Source: SFWF01 sp045587065
Lineage (GTDB): Bacteria; Bacillota; Clostridia; Oscillospirales; Acutalibacteraceae
DNA length: 15,687 nt
Reading direction: 5' to 3'
Assembly (NCBI GenBank): GCA_045587065.1
Contig: JAZNBQ010000088.1
Span: 1-15,687, forward strand
The translations under genes and the position numbers were made by a program. This document shows positions 1 through 6,306 of the stretch, piece by piece. The first letter of the stretch is position 1. Each line of letters opens with the position of its first letter. The notes below the pieces were generated by a model, which searched no databases, was not told the DNA's origin, and saw only the letters and a program-made list of their open reading frames with translations.

Positions 1-349
1 CATCCTCGCCGTCCTCACTAACGTAGGGGAAGCATTCAAGAAGCCCAGCCTTATATTCCTCGCTTTCGATAACAGCCGTGTTAGGAGAAGCATAGCCTAT
101 CATAAGCGCATTTTCAACGGCAGGCTCCTCGGAAATCATAAAGTTAATATATTCCTTGGCAAGGTGTGGATTTTTTGAGGATACTGGTATACACATAGCA
201 TCGACAAAGTAATTTACACCCTCCTTTGGGTAATAGAAATCAAGGTTTTCCTGGTTTGACTGCATTGTCAGAAAGTCGCCAACGTAATACGAGGCAACAT
301 AAGCGCTCTCGCTCTCCATCTTGTTGAAGATTTCGTCGTTAACATACGC
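1..349 (-). pseudogene. potD: C-terminal part of PotD beyond an in-frame amber codon; runs off the window edge
   Basis: Directly beyond the TAG at 350-352, the same minus-strand frame stays open to base 1 (116 codons). It reads as PotD-like C-terminal sequence: AYVNDEIFNKM, then SAYVASYYVGDF, a FYYPKEGVNYFVDAMCIP stretch, and HLAKEYINFMISEEPAV near the end. These match the second lobe and hinge of periplasmic-binding-protein-type polyamine receptors (family knowledge). With the 245 codons before the stop, the frame reaches about 361 residues, close to the usual PotD length of about 350, so little is missing past the edge. I see no convincing ribosome site or start codon near 349, so independent translation is unlikely. 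It is either the dead 3' half of a nonsense mutant or, if the stop is an assembly error, the rest of an intact gene. Confidence 0.75.
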
Positions 350-1087
350 CTAAAGCAGTGGCTTTTGCTCCTTTAATAGCTCAAACGCAGAGTCCCAGTC
401 ATCAGGGCTTGTTGAGTTGACATCAAGCCCTAAAAGATACATAGCCGTCGCAAATGCATCGCGTGGGTTGTTATACTGAAGAATGTTTGCCGAATACTTT
501 TCGTTATAGAGCAGTGACCAGCTCTTCTCGGCGACATCACTCTTGTCAACCTCAGCCTTATTGTAAATAATACCCATCATACCGTAGGTGTATGGCACGG
601 AATAAGAGTCATCCTTGTCATAATACGCGCCACGGAACTGCTCGGGGATATTCACATAATTTGAAAGCGATGATGTATCAAAGCTATAAAGCATACCCTC
701 CTCACGCATCTTCTCGATTGTGTAATCGGACGGTATAACTATATCATAGGACACAGCGCTGTTTTTAAGCTTTGAATACATATCCTCGTTTGTCGCGTAG
801 GTCGAATACGCAACCTTGATTTTAATTCCACCGTATTTCTCTGAAAGGGTGGAGTTGAAATATTCCTCGAAGGCTCGGTTAACATCAAGAGAGCCCTCAG
901 AGCCGTCGGCAATATATTCGCCCCAGTTGTAGACATTAAGGGTTACAACCTCACCCCTCTTGTATTCGGGCAGGGGGGTGCTTTCTACGGATAGGGTAGG
1001 CGTATCCTCATCATCTCCCCCTCCACAGGAGAAAAGCGAGAAGGAAAGGATAGCTATAAAGAGAAAAGCAAGAAGTCTTTTAATCAT
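350..1087 (-). CDS. potD: PotD spermidine/putrescine-binding lipoprotein, truncated by an amber codon
   Basis: This is the extracellular solute-binding subunit that delivers polyamines to the PotABC importer. The N-terminus is a lipoprotein signal: MIKRLL, a hydrophobic core, and a lipobox LFSC with lipidated Cys21 followed by GGGDDED, so the protein should be membrane-anchored outside the cell. A binding-protein fold follows, with VYNWGEYI near residue 53, SDYTIEKM near 120, and PYTYGMMGIIYNK near 165, all typical of PotD. The ATG overlaps the potC stop by 4 bases, and an AGAGGAGGG ribosome site lies 7 bases upstream (1095-1103), so the start is firm. The frame ends at TAG (350-352) after EQKPLL, where homologues usually continue with a Gln; a C-to-T change of CAG would explain it. 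The 245-residue product lacks most of the second lobe and probably cannot bind ligand. GC is about 45-50% here, clearly above the rest of the window. Confidence 0.85.
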   Translation of the reverse strand: MIKRLLAFLFIAILSFSLFSCGGGDDEDTPTLSVESTPLPEYKRGEVVTLNVYNWGEYIADGSEGSLDVNRAFEEYFNSTLSEKYGGIKIKVAYSTYATNEDMYSKLKNSAVSYDIVIPSDYTIEKMREEGMLYSFDTSSLSNYVNIPEQFRGAYYDKDDSYSVPYTYGMMGIIYNKAEVDKSDVAEKSWSLLYNEKYSANILQYNNPRDAFATAMYLLGLDVNSTSPDDWDSAFELLKEQKPLL

Positions 1088-1899
1088 TTTGAAGCCCTCC
1101 TCTTTTTCGGGGTGGAGCTTTTTTTATTTCCTCTCACATTTGAGATGAGAAGAAGGACAAATACCGATACAATGATGATTGTTGAGAGCGCGTACATATC
1201 AGGCTTAACCGTCTTCTTTGTCATTGAGTAGATAAGAAGGGGAAGCGTCTGGAAATTCGTAGGCCCTACAAAGTAGGAAATAACAAAATCATCAAGAGAA
1301 AGGGTAAAGGCCATAATGAAACCTGTTACAATTCCTGAAGAAATGTTAGGAAGCACTACCTTAAAAAACGCTTTGAAAGGTGTGCAACCCAGGTCTAAAG
1401 CGGCTTCAGGAAGATGAAAATCCATCTGTCTGAGCTTTGGCATAACCGAAAGAATAACGTAAGGCAAGTTAAAGGTTATGTGAGCAATAAGCACTGTAAT
1501 AAAGCCTAGAGAGGTTTTAAGAGAAACAAGTCTTCCTACAAAAACGAAAAGCAACATCATAGAAATACCTGTTACAATATCAGGATTCATCATAGGAATG
1601 TTGGTGGTGGTCATAATAGCAGATTTAGTCCATTTTCTTTTATAGTTCAGAATGCCAACTGCTGCAACAGAACCTAAAACCGTAGCAATAAAAGAAGATA
1701 AAACTGCTAAAACAAGGGTGTTTTTAAGAGCAGAAAGAATAGTATCGCTCTCAAAAAGTTCTGAGTACCATCTAAAAGAAAATCCTGCAAAAACAGAGGT
1801 GCTGTTAGATGAGTTGAAAGAAAAAACCACCATTACGGCAAGAGGCGCATATAAAAAAATCATAATAAGTACGATATAAAGTCTCGACAAGATTTTCAT
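1084..1899 (-). CDS. potC: PotC, polyamine ABC transporter permease
   Basis: This is the second inner-membrane permease of the PotABCD importer, 271 residues, normal for PotC. About six hydrophobic segments are visible, starting with LYIVLIMIFLYAPLAVMVVF near residues 7-26. The EAA cytoplasmic loop that docks on the PotA ATPase is present as EAALDLG at 165-171 followed by FFKVVLP. The ATG overlaps the potB stop by 4 bases (ATGA) and has GGAGG 9 bases upstream (1909-1913), so translation is probably coupled. The protein ends in a basic tail (KKSSTPKKRRASK). Base composition changes inside this gene: the 5' two thirds are AT-rich like the rest of the operon, while codons from roughly 1250 down to 1084 use more G/C at third positions, as potD does. 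Confidence 0.95.
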   Translation of the reverse strand: MKILSRLYIVLIMIFLYAPLAVMVVFSFNSSNSTSVFAGFSFRWYSELFESDTILSALKNTLVLAVLSSFIATVLGSVAAVGILNYKRKWTKSAIMTTTNIPMMNPDIVTGISMMLLFVFVGRLVSLKTSLGFITVLIAHITFNLPYVILSVMPKLRQMDFHLPEAALDLGCTPFKAFFKVVLPNISSGIVTGFIMAFTLSLDDFVISYFVGPTNFQTLPLLIYSMTKKTVKPDMYALSTIIIVSVFVLLLISNVRGNKKSSTPKKRRASK

Positions 1900-2720
1900 A
1901 TAATAATACCTCCGTCATCATCCTTGGAAAAGCGGTTCATAACCGCAAGACAGATAAGTATAAGCACCATAAGAACAAGGCTTAAAGCAGCGCCAAGGTT
2001 GTAGTTGTAAGACGACTGGAACTGCATTTCAATAACGTCACCAATTAGCATATTCTTGCCGCCACCGAGTTTTTGTGAAATGTAGAAGGTGCTGACGCTA
2101 GGCACAAAAACCATGGTAATTCCTGAAATAACACCAGGCATACTAAGAGGGATAATAACCCTTCTGAGTTTACTAAAAGCGTTTGAGCCTAAATCTCCCG
2201 CAGCTTCCAAAAGAGAATTATCAAGCTTGGACATTGCAGAATAAATAGGCAGTATCATATAAGGCATGTAGTTGTAAATCATACCTAAAATAACGGCACC
2301 CGGAGTATTTATAAGTTGCAAAGGACCAATGCCTAATTTGCTTAAAAAAGTATTAATAATACCTGTGTTTGCAAGTATTGAAATCCAGGAGTATGTTCTG
2401 ATTAGAAAGTTCATCCACATAGGAAGCATAACCAGCATCATAAGGGTTCCCTGTGTAGATAACTTTGTCTTGGTCATAAAATACGCAAGAGGGTAGGAGA
2501 TAAGCAGAGTTATTACAGTAGCAACAACCGCGTAAAGAACAGAAATTAAAAATATCTCCTTGTAGTTAGAAAGAGCCGCCAAATTGCTAAGGGTAAAATT
2601 GCCGTTAGCATCGGTAAAGGAGTAGTAGGCAACCATAATAAGAGGAACGATAATGAAAATAACAGACCATACAACGTAAGGAGAAGCAACAAAAGGCTTA
2701 CCAATTGAAGTTTTCTTCAT
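1896..2720 (-). CDS. potB: PotB, polyamine ABC transporter permease
   Basis: This is the first permease subunit of the polyamine importer, 274 residues with about six transmembrane segments; the first spans roughly residues 16-33 (VVWSVIFIIVPLIMVAYY). The EAA loop for PotA contact is seen as EAAGDLG at 172-178, followed by RRVIIPLSMPGV. The ATG has a strong AGGAGG 6 bases upstream (2727-2732). The gene starts inside the 3' end of potA (23-base overlap) and overlaps potC by 4 bases, so A, B and C should be made in fixed proportion. Nothing looks damaged. Confidence 0.95.
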   Translation of the reverse strand: MKKTSIGKPFVASPYVVWSVIFIIVPLIMVAYYSFTDANGNFTLSNLAALSNYKEIFLISVLYAVVATVITLLISYPLAYFMTKTKLSTQGTLMMLVMLPMWMNFLIRTYSWISILANTGIINTFLSKLGIGPLQLINTPGAVILGMIYNYMPYMILPIYSAMSKLDNSLLEAAGDLGSNAFSKLRRVIIPLSMPGVISGITMVFVPSVSTFYISQKLGGGKNMLIGDVIEMQFQSSYNYNLGAALSLVLMVLILICLAVMNRFSKDDDGGIII

Positions 2721-3846
2721 TGTTTTCCTCCTCTATAGGTTCAGTATCAGATAAATGGTCGTGTTCATCACTGTAACTACTGTAATCTCCGTAAAGGCCG
2801 GAATATTGAGATTTCTTCATAATATGAATTGCATCAGGCTCAATTTGAAGGCCAACGGTATCGCCTTCAAAAGCTTCGTCAGTAGTTTGTATCATCCACT
2901 TAAAGCCACCAATATCAACAATAATTTCATAGTGCACACCAAGGAATGTAACCGAGGTCACAACACCCTTTAGCATACCTTGGTCTGCAGGTGCAATATC
3001 AACGTCTTCAGGACGAACAACAACGTCTACAGGCTCGTTCTTTTCAAAACCGCTGTCAAGACACTTAAAGGTAGCCCCTGAAAACTCAGCAACAAAGTCT
3101 TCCTTCATAACGCCGTCAAGAATATTGGATTCTCCAATAAAATCTGCAACAAAAGCATTTTTAGGCTCGTTGTAGATGTCTTTTGGAGTGCCTATCTGTT
3201 GAATTTTACCGGAATCCATAACCACAACAGTGTCTGACATGGTAAGGGCTTCCTCTTGGTCGTGGGTAACAAAAATAAAGGTAATACCTAAGGATTTTTG
3301 AATTTTCTTAAGCTCGTTTTGCATATCTTTGCGTAGTTTTAAATCCAAAGCGGCAAGAGGCTCGTCAAGAAGTAAAACCTTAGGCTCGTTAGCAAGAGCA
3401 CGGGCAATGGCAACTCGTTGCTGTTGTCCGCCTGAAAGGGTGTCAATCTTGCGGTTCTGTAAGCCCTCAAGATTTACAAGCTTAAGCATTTCGGTTACCT
3501 TTGCTTTAATGCCTTTTTCCTTCATCTTTTTAACTCTCATACCAAAGGCAATGTTTTCGTAAACGTTAAGATGAGGGAATAGGGCATATCTTTGGAAAAT
3601 GGTATTAACCTGTCTTTTATAGGCAGGAACATCGTTAATTTTAACGCCGTTAAAAAGGAGTTCGCCACTGTCAGGTTCTTCAAAGCCGCCGATTATGCGA
3701 AGGGTAGTAGTCTTACCACATCCGGAAGGTCCAAGAAGAGTTACAAACTCTCCGTCGCGAATATATAAATTAAGGTCGTCAAGAACGGTTTGTTCACCAA
3801 AAGAAATTGAAATATTTTTCAGTTCAATTATATTTTCTTTTTTCAT
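2698..3846 (-). CDS. potA: PotA, polyamine ABC transporter ATPase
   Basis: This is the cytoplasmic ATPase that powers PotBC. From the chosen ATG (382 residues): Walker A GPSGCGKTT at 39-47, Q-loop in FQRYALFPHLNVYEN near 84, signature LSGGQQQR at 137-144, Walker B VLLLDEP at 157-163, and switch His195 in VTHDQEE. A C-terminal TOBE-type region follows (VVVRPEDVDI onward) and ends in an acidic tail. The frame is open to an ATG at 3873 (MFILGGFVL...), but that start has no ribosome site and its first codons contain the G-run at 3857-3862. I therefore place the start at 3846, where GGGGGG lies 10 bases upstream and the protein begins MKKENIIELK like other PotA proteins. It is first in the operon, about 35 bases after the predicted transcription start. 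Confidence 0.92.
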   Translation of the reverse strand: MKKENIIELKNISISFGEQTVLDDLNLYIRDGEFVTLLGPSGCGKTTTLRIIGGFEEPDSGELLFNGVKINDVPAYKRQVNTIFQRYALFPHLNVYENIAFGMRVKKMKEKGIKAKVTEMLKLVNLEGLQNRKIDTLSGGQQQRVAIARALANEPKVLLLDEPLAALDLKLRKDMQNELKKIQKSLGITFIFVTHDQEEALTMSDTVVVMDSGKIQQIGTPKDIYNEPKNAFVADFIGESNILDGVMKEDFVAEFSGATFKCLDSGFEKNEPVDVVVRPEDVDIAPADQGMLKGVVTSVTFLGVHYEIIVDIGGFKWMIQTTDEAFEGDTVGLQIEPDAIHIMKKSQYSGLYGDYSSYSDEHDHLSDTEPIEEENNEENFNW

Positions 3847-3856
3847 TAAAACAAAG

Positions 3857-3862
3857 CCCCCC
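3857..3862 (-). promoter_or_regulatory. Ribosome binding site that decides the potA start
   Basis: On the minus strand this is GGGGGG, 10 bases before the ATG at 3846-3844. It lies inside the codons that would be used if translation began at the upstream ATG (3873), which itself has no purine-rich site before it. This argues for the downstream start. Confidence 0.6.
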
Positions 3863-3886
3863 AATATAAACATAACAATTAATCTT

Positions 3887-3915
3887 AATATATTACTATA
3901 CTACCGAAATGTCAA
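3887..3915 (-). promoter_or_regulatory. Sigma-A promoter of the pot operon
   Basis: Read on the minus strand: a perfect -35 TTGACA (3915-3910), a 17-base spacer, and -10 TATATT (3892-3887). Transcription would begin near 3880, giving a leader of about 34 bases before potA. That is too short for a riboswitch. Confidence 0.85.
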
Positions 3916-3916
3916 G

Positions 3917-3931
3917 TATTTTTAGAAAATT
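3917..3931. promoter_or_regulatory. Candidate CodY-type operator beside the pot -35
   Basis: The 15 bases TATTTTTAGAAAATT match the CodY consensus AATTTTCWGAAAATT at 13 of 15 positions. They lie immediately upstream of the pot -35 element. CodY represses nutrient-uptake genes in many low-GC Firmicutes (family knowledge), and pot genes are plausible targets. In AT-rich DNA a two-mismatch match can occur by chance, and I cannot see whether this genome has codY, so this is tentative. Confidence 0.3.
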
Positions 3932-3986
3932 TTACGTATTTTGCAGATAAAAGCAGAAACAATAGTTTTTAAACTCTTAAATGCTC

Positions 3987-4023
3987 TTTTTTACTCGTTT
4001 TTTCTCGTTTTTTCTCACTTTTT
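3987..4023. repeat. Helically phased T-tracts, predicted intrinsically bent DNA
   Basis: T-runs start at 3987 (6 T), 3998 (6 T), 4008 (6 T) and 4019 (5 T), so they are spaced 11, 10 and 11 bases apart, one DNA turn each. They are separated by short ACTCG/CTCG/CTCAC spacers. A/T-tracts in phase with the helix are the classic cause of static DNA curvature. The array lies between the two divergent promoters (pot -35 at 3910-3915 and ruvC -35 at 4086-4091). Confidence 0.6.
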
Positions 4024-4085
4024 GTTAAATGGCAATAATTTTCCAAAAAATAGGGGCAAAAAGACTTAAAAAATTAATAAAAATG

Positions 4086-4114
4086 TTGCCGAAAATAATA
4101 CTTTATGTTATAAT
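4086..4114 (+). promoter_or_regulatory. Extended -10 promoter of the ruvC operon
   Basis: -35 TTGCCG (4086-4091), 17-base spacer, perfect -10 TATAAT (4109-4114) with an extended TGT just before it (4106-4108). Transcription would begin near 4121, giving a leader of about 29 bases before the ruvC start at 4150. No LexA-type box is apparent nearby. Confidence 0.85.
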
Positions 4115-4133
4115 ATATTAAATATAAAATAAT

Positions 4134-4140
4134 GGGGAGA
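4134..4140 (+). promoter_or_regulatory. Ribosome binding site that decides the ruvC start
   Basis: GGGGAGA, 9 bases before the ATG at 4150. It would fall inside the coding sequence if the upstream in-frame ATG at 4132 were used, so the 4150 start is preferred. Confidence 0.75.
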
Positions 4141-4149
4141 TATTGTTTA

Positions 4150-4656
4150 ATGGTGGTTCTTGGCATTGACCCAGGCTATGCGATTATTGGCTACGGCGTG
4201 TTAAATTATAACAGCAATCGTTTCTCAATAGTAGAGTATGGTACAGTTACAACAAAGGCAGGAACTCTGTTTTCTGACAGACTAAATGAAATCTATAGCG
4301 GCATTTGTAATATTATCGAAAGATGTCATCCTGATGCTATGTCTATAGAAAAGCTTTTCTTTAACACCAACACCACCACAGCAATTGACGTTGCTCAGGC
4401 AAGAGGAGTAATTTTGCTTGCGGCCAAAAAATATAACCTGCCTATTTTTGAATATACACCTTTGCAGGTTAAATCCTCAGTAACAGGTTATGGCAAAGCA
4501 GAAAAGAAACAGGTTATGGAAATGACCAAAAGCTTATTGGGATTAAGCAAAGTGCCAAAACCTGACGATACCGCCGACGCATTAGCTATTGCAATTTGTC
4601 ACGCTCATTCATCAGGCTCTCTTCTTGGAGCACTAAACACAGGAGGTAGAATATAG
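4150..4656 (+). CDS. ruvC: RuvC, Holliday-junction resolvase
   Basis: RuvC is the dimeric endonuclease that cuts four-way DNA junctions within the RuvABC complex during recombinational repair. From the chosen start it has 168 residues, normal for the family. The four metal-binding acids are visible: Asp7 in GIDPG, Glu67 in SIEKLFF, and Asp140 and Asp143 in the DDTADALAIA segment. FFNTNTTTAIDVAQARG (70-86) is also typical. An in-frame ATG at 4132 would add six residues (MGRYCL) before the conserved start; the GGGGAGA site 9 bases before 4150 rules against it. It is first in the long rightward operon. The stop TAG shares one base with the GTG of ruvA and is followed at once by an in-frame TGA. 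Confidence 0.97.
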   Translation: MVVLGIDPGYAIIGYGVLNYNSNRFSIVEYGTVTTKAGTLFSDRLNEIYSGICNIIERCHPDAMSIEKLFFNTNTTTAIDVAQARGVILLAAKKYNLPIFEYTPLQVKSSVTGYGKAEKKQVMEMTKSLLGLSKVPKPDDTADALAIAICHAHSSGSLLGALNTGGRI

Positions 4657-5258
4657 TGATTTCATCGGTTAGAGGAAAACTGATTTTCTGTGATTCGCAG
4701 GTAGCCGTTGTGGAATGTGGAGGAGTAGGCTTTAAATGTTATTCAAGCCTCAACACCCTTTCAACACTTCCTAAGGTAGGAAATGAAGTGTTTTTAAATA
4801 CTTATCTATCGGTCAGGGAAGATGCATTAGACCTATACGGCTTTGCAACAGTGGAAGAGATGGAGTGCTTTAAACTATTAACCTCAGTAAGCGGCGTAGG
4901 CGCCAAAATAGGTATCGCAATGCTATCTGATTATACTCCTGATAAAATAACTTTTTTTATTGCATCAGGGGATTCAAAAGCACTTACAAGGACTACAGGC
5001 GTAGGACCTAAACTTGCTCAAAGAATAGTGCTTGAATTAAAAGACAAGCTTTCAAGCGGAACAATAAATCTTTCAAGTGATACAATTGCAGTGGAAAAAA
5101 TAGGAAAAACTTCTGCCACTGCAGAGGCAGTAGCCGCATTGGTAGCATTGGGCTTTTCACAAAGTGAGGCTTCATTAGCCGTTTCAAAACTGGACCCAAC
5201 CCTTCCTACTGACGAACTTATTAAGGGTGGTCTTAAAAACTTATCGAGGCAGGTGTAA
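4656..5258 (+). CDS. ruvA: RuvA, Holliday-junction recognition subunit
   Basis: RuvA binds the four-way junction as a tetramer and recruits the RuvB motor. The 200 residues match the family size. An N-terminal OB-fold (MISSVRGKLIF to about residue 63) is followed by two helix-hairpin-helix motifs, SVSGVGAK (77-84) and TTGVGPKLA (113-121), a flexible linker (about 132-152), and the C-terminal RuvB-binding domain III (TAEAVAALVALGFSQSEA near 155-172). The start codon is GTG, with a perfect AGGAGG (4641-4646) 9 bases upstream inside the end of ruvC. The one-base overlap with ruvC suggests coupling. Confidence 0.97.
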   Translation: MISSVRGKLIFCDSQVAVVECGGVGFKCYSSLNTLSTLPKVGNEVFLNTYLSVREDALDLYGFATVEEMECFKLLTSVSGVGAKIGIAMLSDYTPDKITFFIASGDSKALTRTTGVGPKLAQRIVLELKDKLSSGTINLSSDTIAVEKIGKTSATAEAVAALVALGFSQSEASLAVSKLDPTLPTDELIKGGLKNLSRQV

Positions 5259-5261
5259 AAG

Positions 5262-6296
5262 TTGGAAGAAATGGAATTTGAAAACCGCATAGTAGCACCG
5301 GAATATTCTGCAAATGCAGATGATATGGAAAATTCCTTAAGACCAAAAACTTTAACAGAGTATATCGGTCAGGAAAAAGCCAAGGAAAATTTGGAAATAT
5401 ATATTAAAGCAGCTCTTGCAAGACACGAATCTTTGGACCATGTTTTACTTTACGGCCCTCCGGGTCTTGGTAAAACAACACTTTCAAATATTATTGCAAG
5501 AGAAATGGGGGTAAACATTCGTATAACCTCAGGCCCTGCCATAGAAAAGCAAGGAGATTTAGTTGCGATTCTGACAAATCTTTCTGAAGGGGACGTTCTT
5601 TTTATCGACGAAATTCATCGTTTGCCTCGTACAGTAGAGGAAGTTTTGTATCCGGTAATGGAAGACTTCTCGCTTGATATTATCATAGGCAAAGGCCCTT
5701 CAGCTCGTTCCATTCGTCTTGACGTGCCTCATTTTACCTTGGTTGGCGCAACAACCCGTTCAGGACAACTTACCGCACCTTTGCGTGACCGCTTCGGCGT
5801 TCTTTTAAGACTTGAACTATATACACCTGAAGAACTTGCAAAAATCGTTGAGCGTTCTGCAGGTATTTTAGGAATAGAAATCGAGCATGACGGTGCCTTG
5901 GAAATAGCCTCAAGGTCAAGAGGAACACCACGTATAGCCAACCGACTTCTTAAAAGAGTTCGGGACATCTGCGAGGTACAGTTTGACGGTGTGATTACCG
6001 AAGAGGTGGCAAGAGTTGCCTTAGAGCGTTTTGAGGTTGATGAATTAGGACTTGATGATTTCGATAGAAGAATGCTTAAAACCATAATAAACAATTATGG
6101 CGGAGGTCCTGTTGGACTTGATACAATTTCTGCCGCAGTAGGAGAAGAAAGCGTTACCATCGAGGACGTTTATGAGCCGTATCTGATGCAAATCGGCTTC
6201 CTTACAAGAACAACAAGAGGAAGATGCGTAACAAAAGCGGCATACGAGCATTTGGGGCTTAAACCCAATAACGATAACGGACAAATTACTTTTTAA
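5262..6296 (+). CDS. ruvB: RuvB, Holliday-junction branch-migration ATPase
   Basis: RuvB is the hexameric AAA+ helicase that drives branch migration with RuvA. The 344 residues are normal. Walker A GPPGLGKT lies at 65-72, Walker B FIDEIHRLPR near 114-123, sensor-1 GATTRSGQLTAPL near 162-173, and the arginine-finger region LRDRFG at 174-179. A sensor-2 region (RGTPRIANRLLKR) and a C-terminal winged-helix DNA-binding domain (IGFLTRTTRGR) follow. I use TTG at 5262, with AGGTG 6 bases upstream (5251-5255). The in-frame ATG at 5271, three codons later, is a possible alternative with a closer GGAAG. It starts 3 bases after ruvA ends, completing ruvCAB. Confidence 0.96.
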   Translation: MEEMEFENRIVAPEYSANADDMENSLRPKTLTEYIGQEKAKENLEIYIKAALARHESLDHVLLYGPPGLGKTTLSNIIAREMGVNIRITSGPAIEKQGDLVAILTNLSEGDVLFIDEIHRLPRTVEEVLYPVMEDFSLDIIIGKGPSARSIRLDVPHFTLVGATTRSGQLTAPLRDRFGVLLRLELYTPEELAKIVERSAGILGIEIEHDGALEIASRSRGTPRIANRLLKRVRDICEVQFDGVITEEVARVALERFEVDELGLDDFDRRMLKTIINNYGGGPVGLDTISAAVGEESVTIEDVYEPYLMQIGFLTRTTRGRCVTKAAYEHLGLKPNNDNGQITF

Positions 6297-6306
6297 AGGA
6301 AATTAA

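Noticed and set aside
350..352. Genome-wide recoding of TAG as a sense codon to explain the potD stop
   Set aside because: TAG is the natural stop of ruvC, ecfA1, ecfT and cvpA in this window, at the expected protein lengths. Readthrough there would extend or fuse proteins, so a recoded genetic code is not supported.
960..1148. Small plus-strand open frame antisense to the potD/potC junction
   Set aside because: It has no ribosome site or promoter, and its sequence simply mirrors the signal peptide and basic tail codons of the real genes.
3847..3873. Upstream ATG of potA at 3873
   Set aside because: No ribosome site precedes it and its extra nine residues are not PotA-like. The GGGGGG ribosome site lies within those codons and serves the ATG at 3846.
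3847..3886. Riboswitch or leader RNA before potA
   Set aside because: The predicted leader is only about 34 bases, with no hairpin-forming sequence.
3961..4023. CRISPR-like array
   Set aside because: The repeated unit is only 10-11 bases of T-rich sequence without spacers of fixed length, so it is a phased T-tract and not a CRISPR.
4132..4149. Upstream ATG of ruvC at 4132
   Set aside because: The only purine-rich ribosome site (4134-4140) would be inside the coding sequence, and RuvC proteins begin just before GIDPG.
3893..4149. LexA/SOS box controlling ruvCAB
   Set aside because: I looked for GAAC-N4-GTTC-type palindromes in the promoter region and found none.
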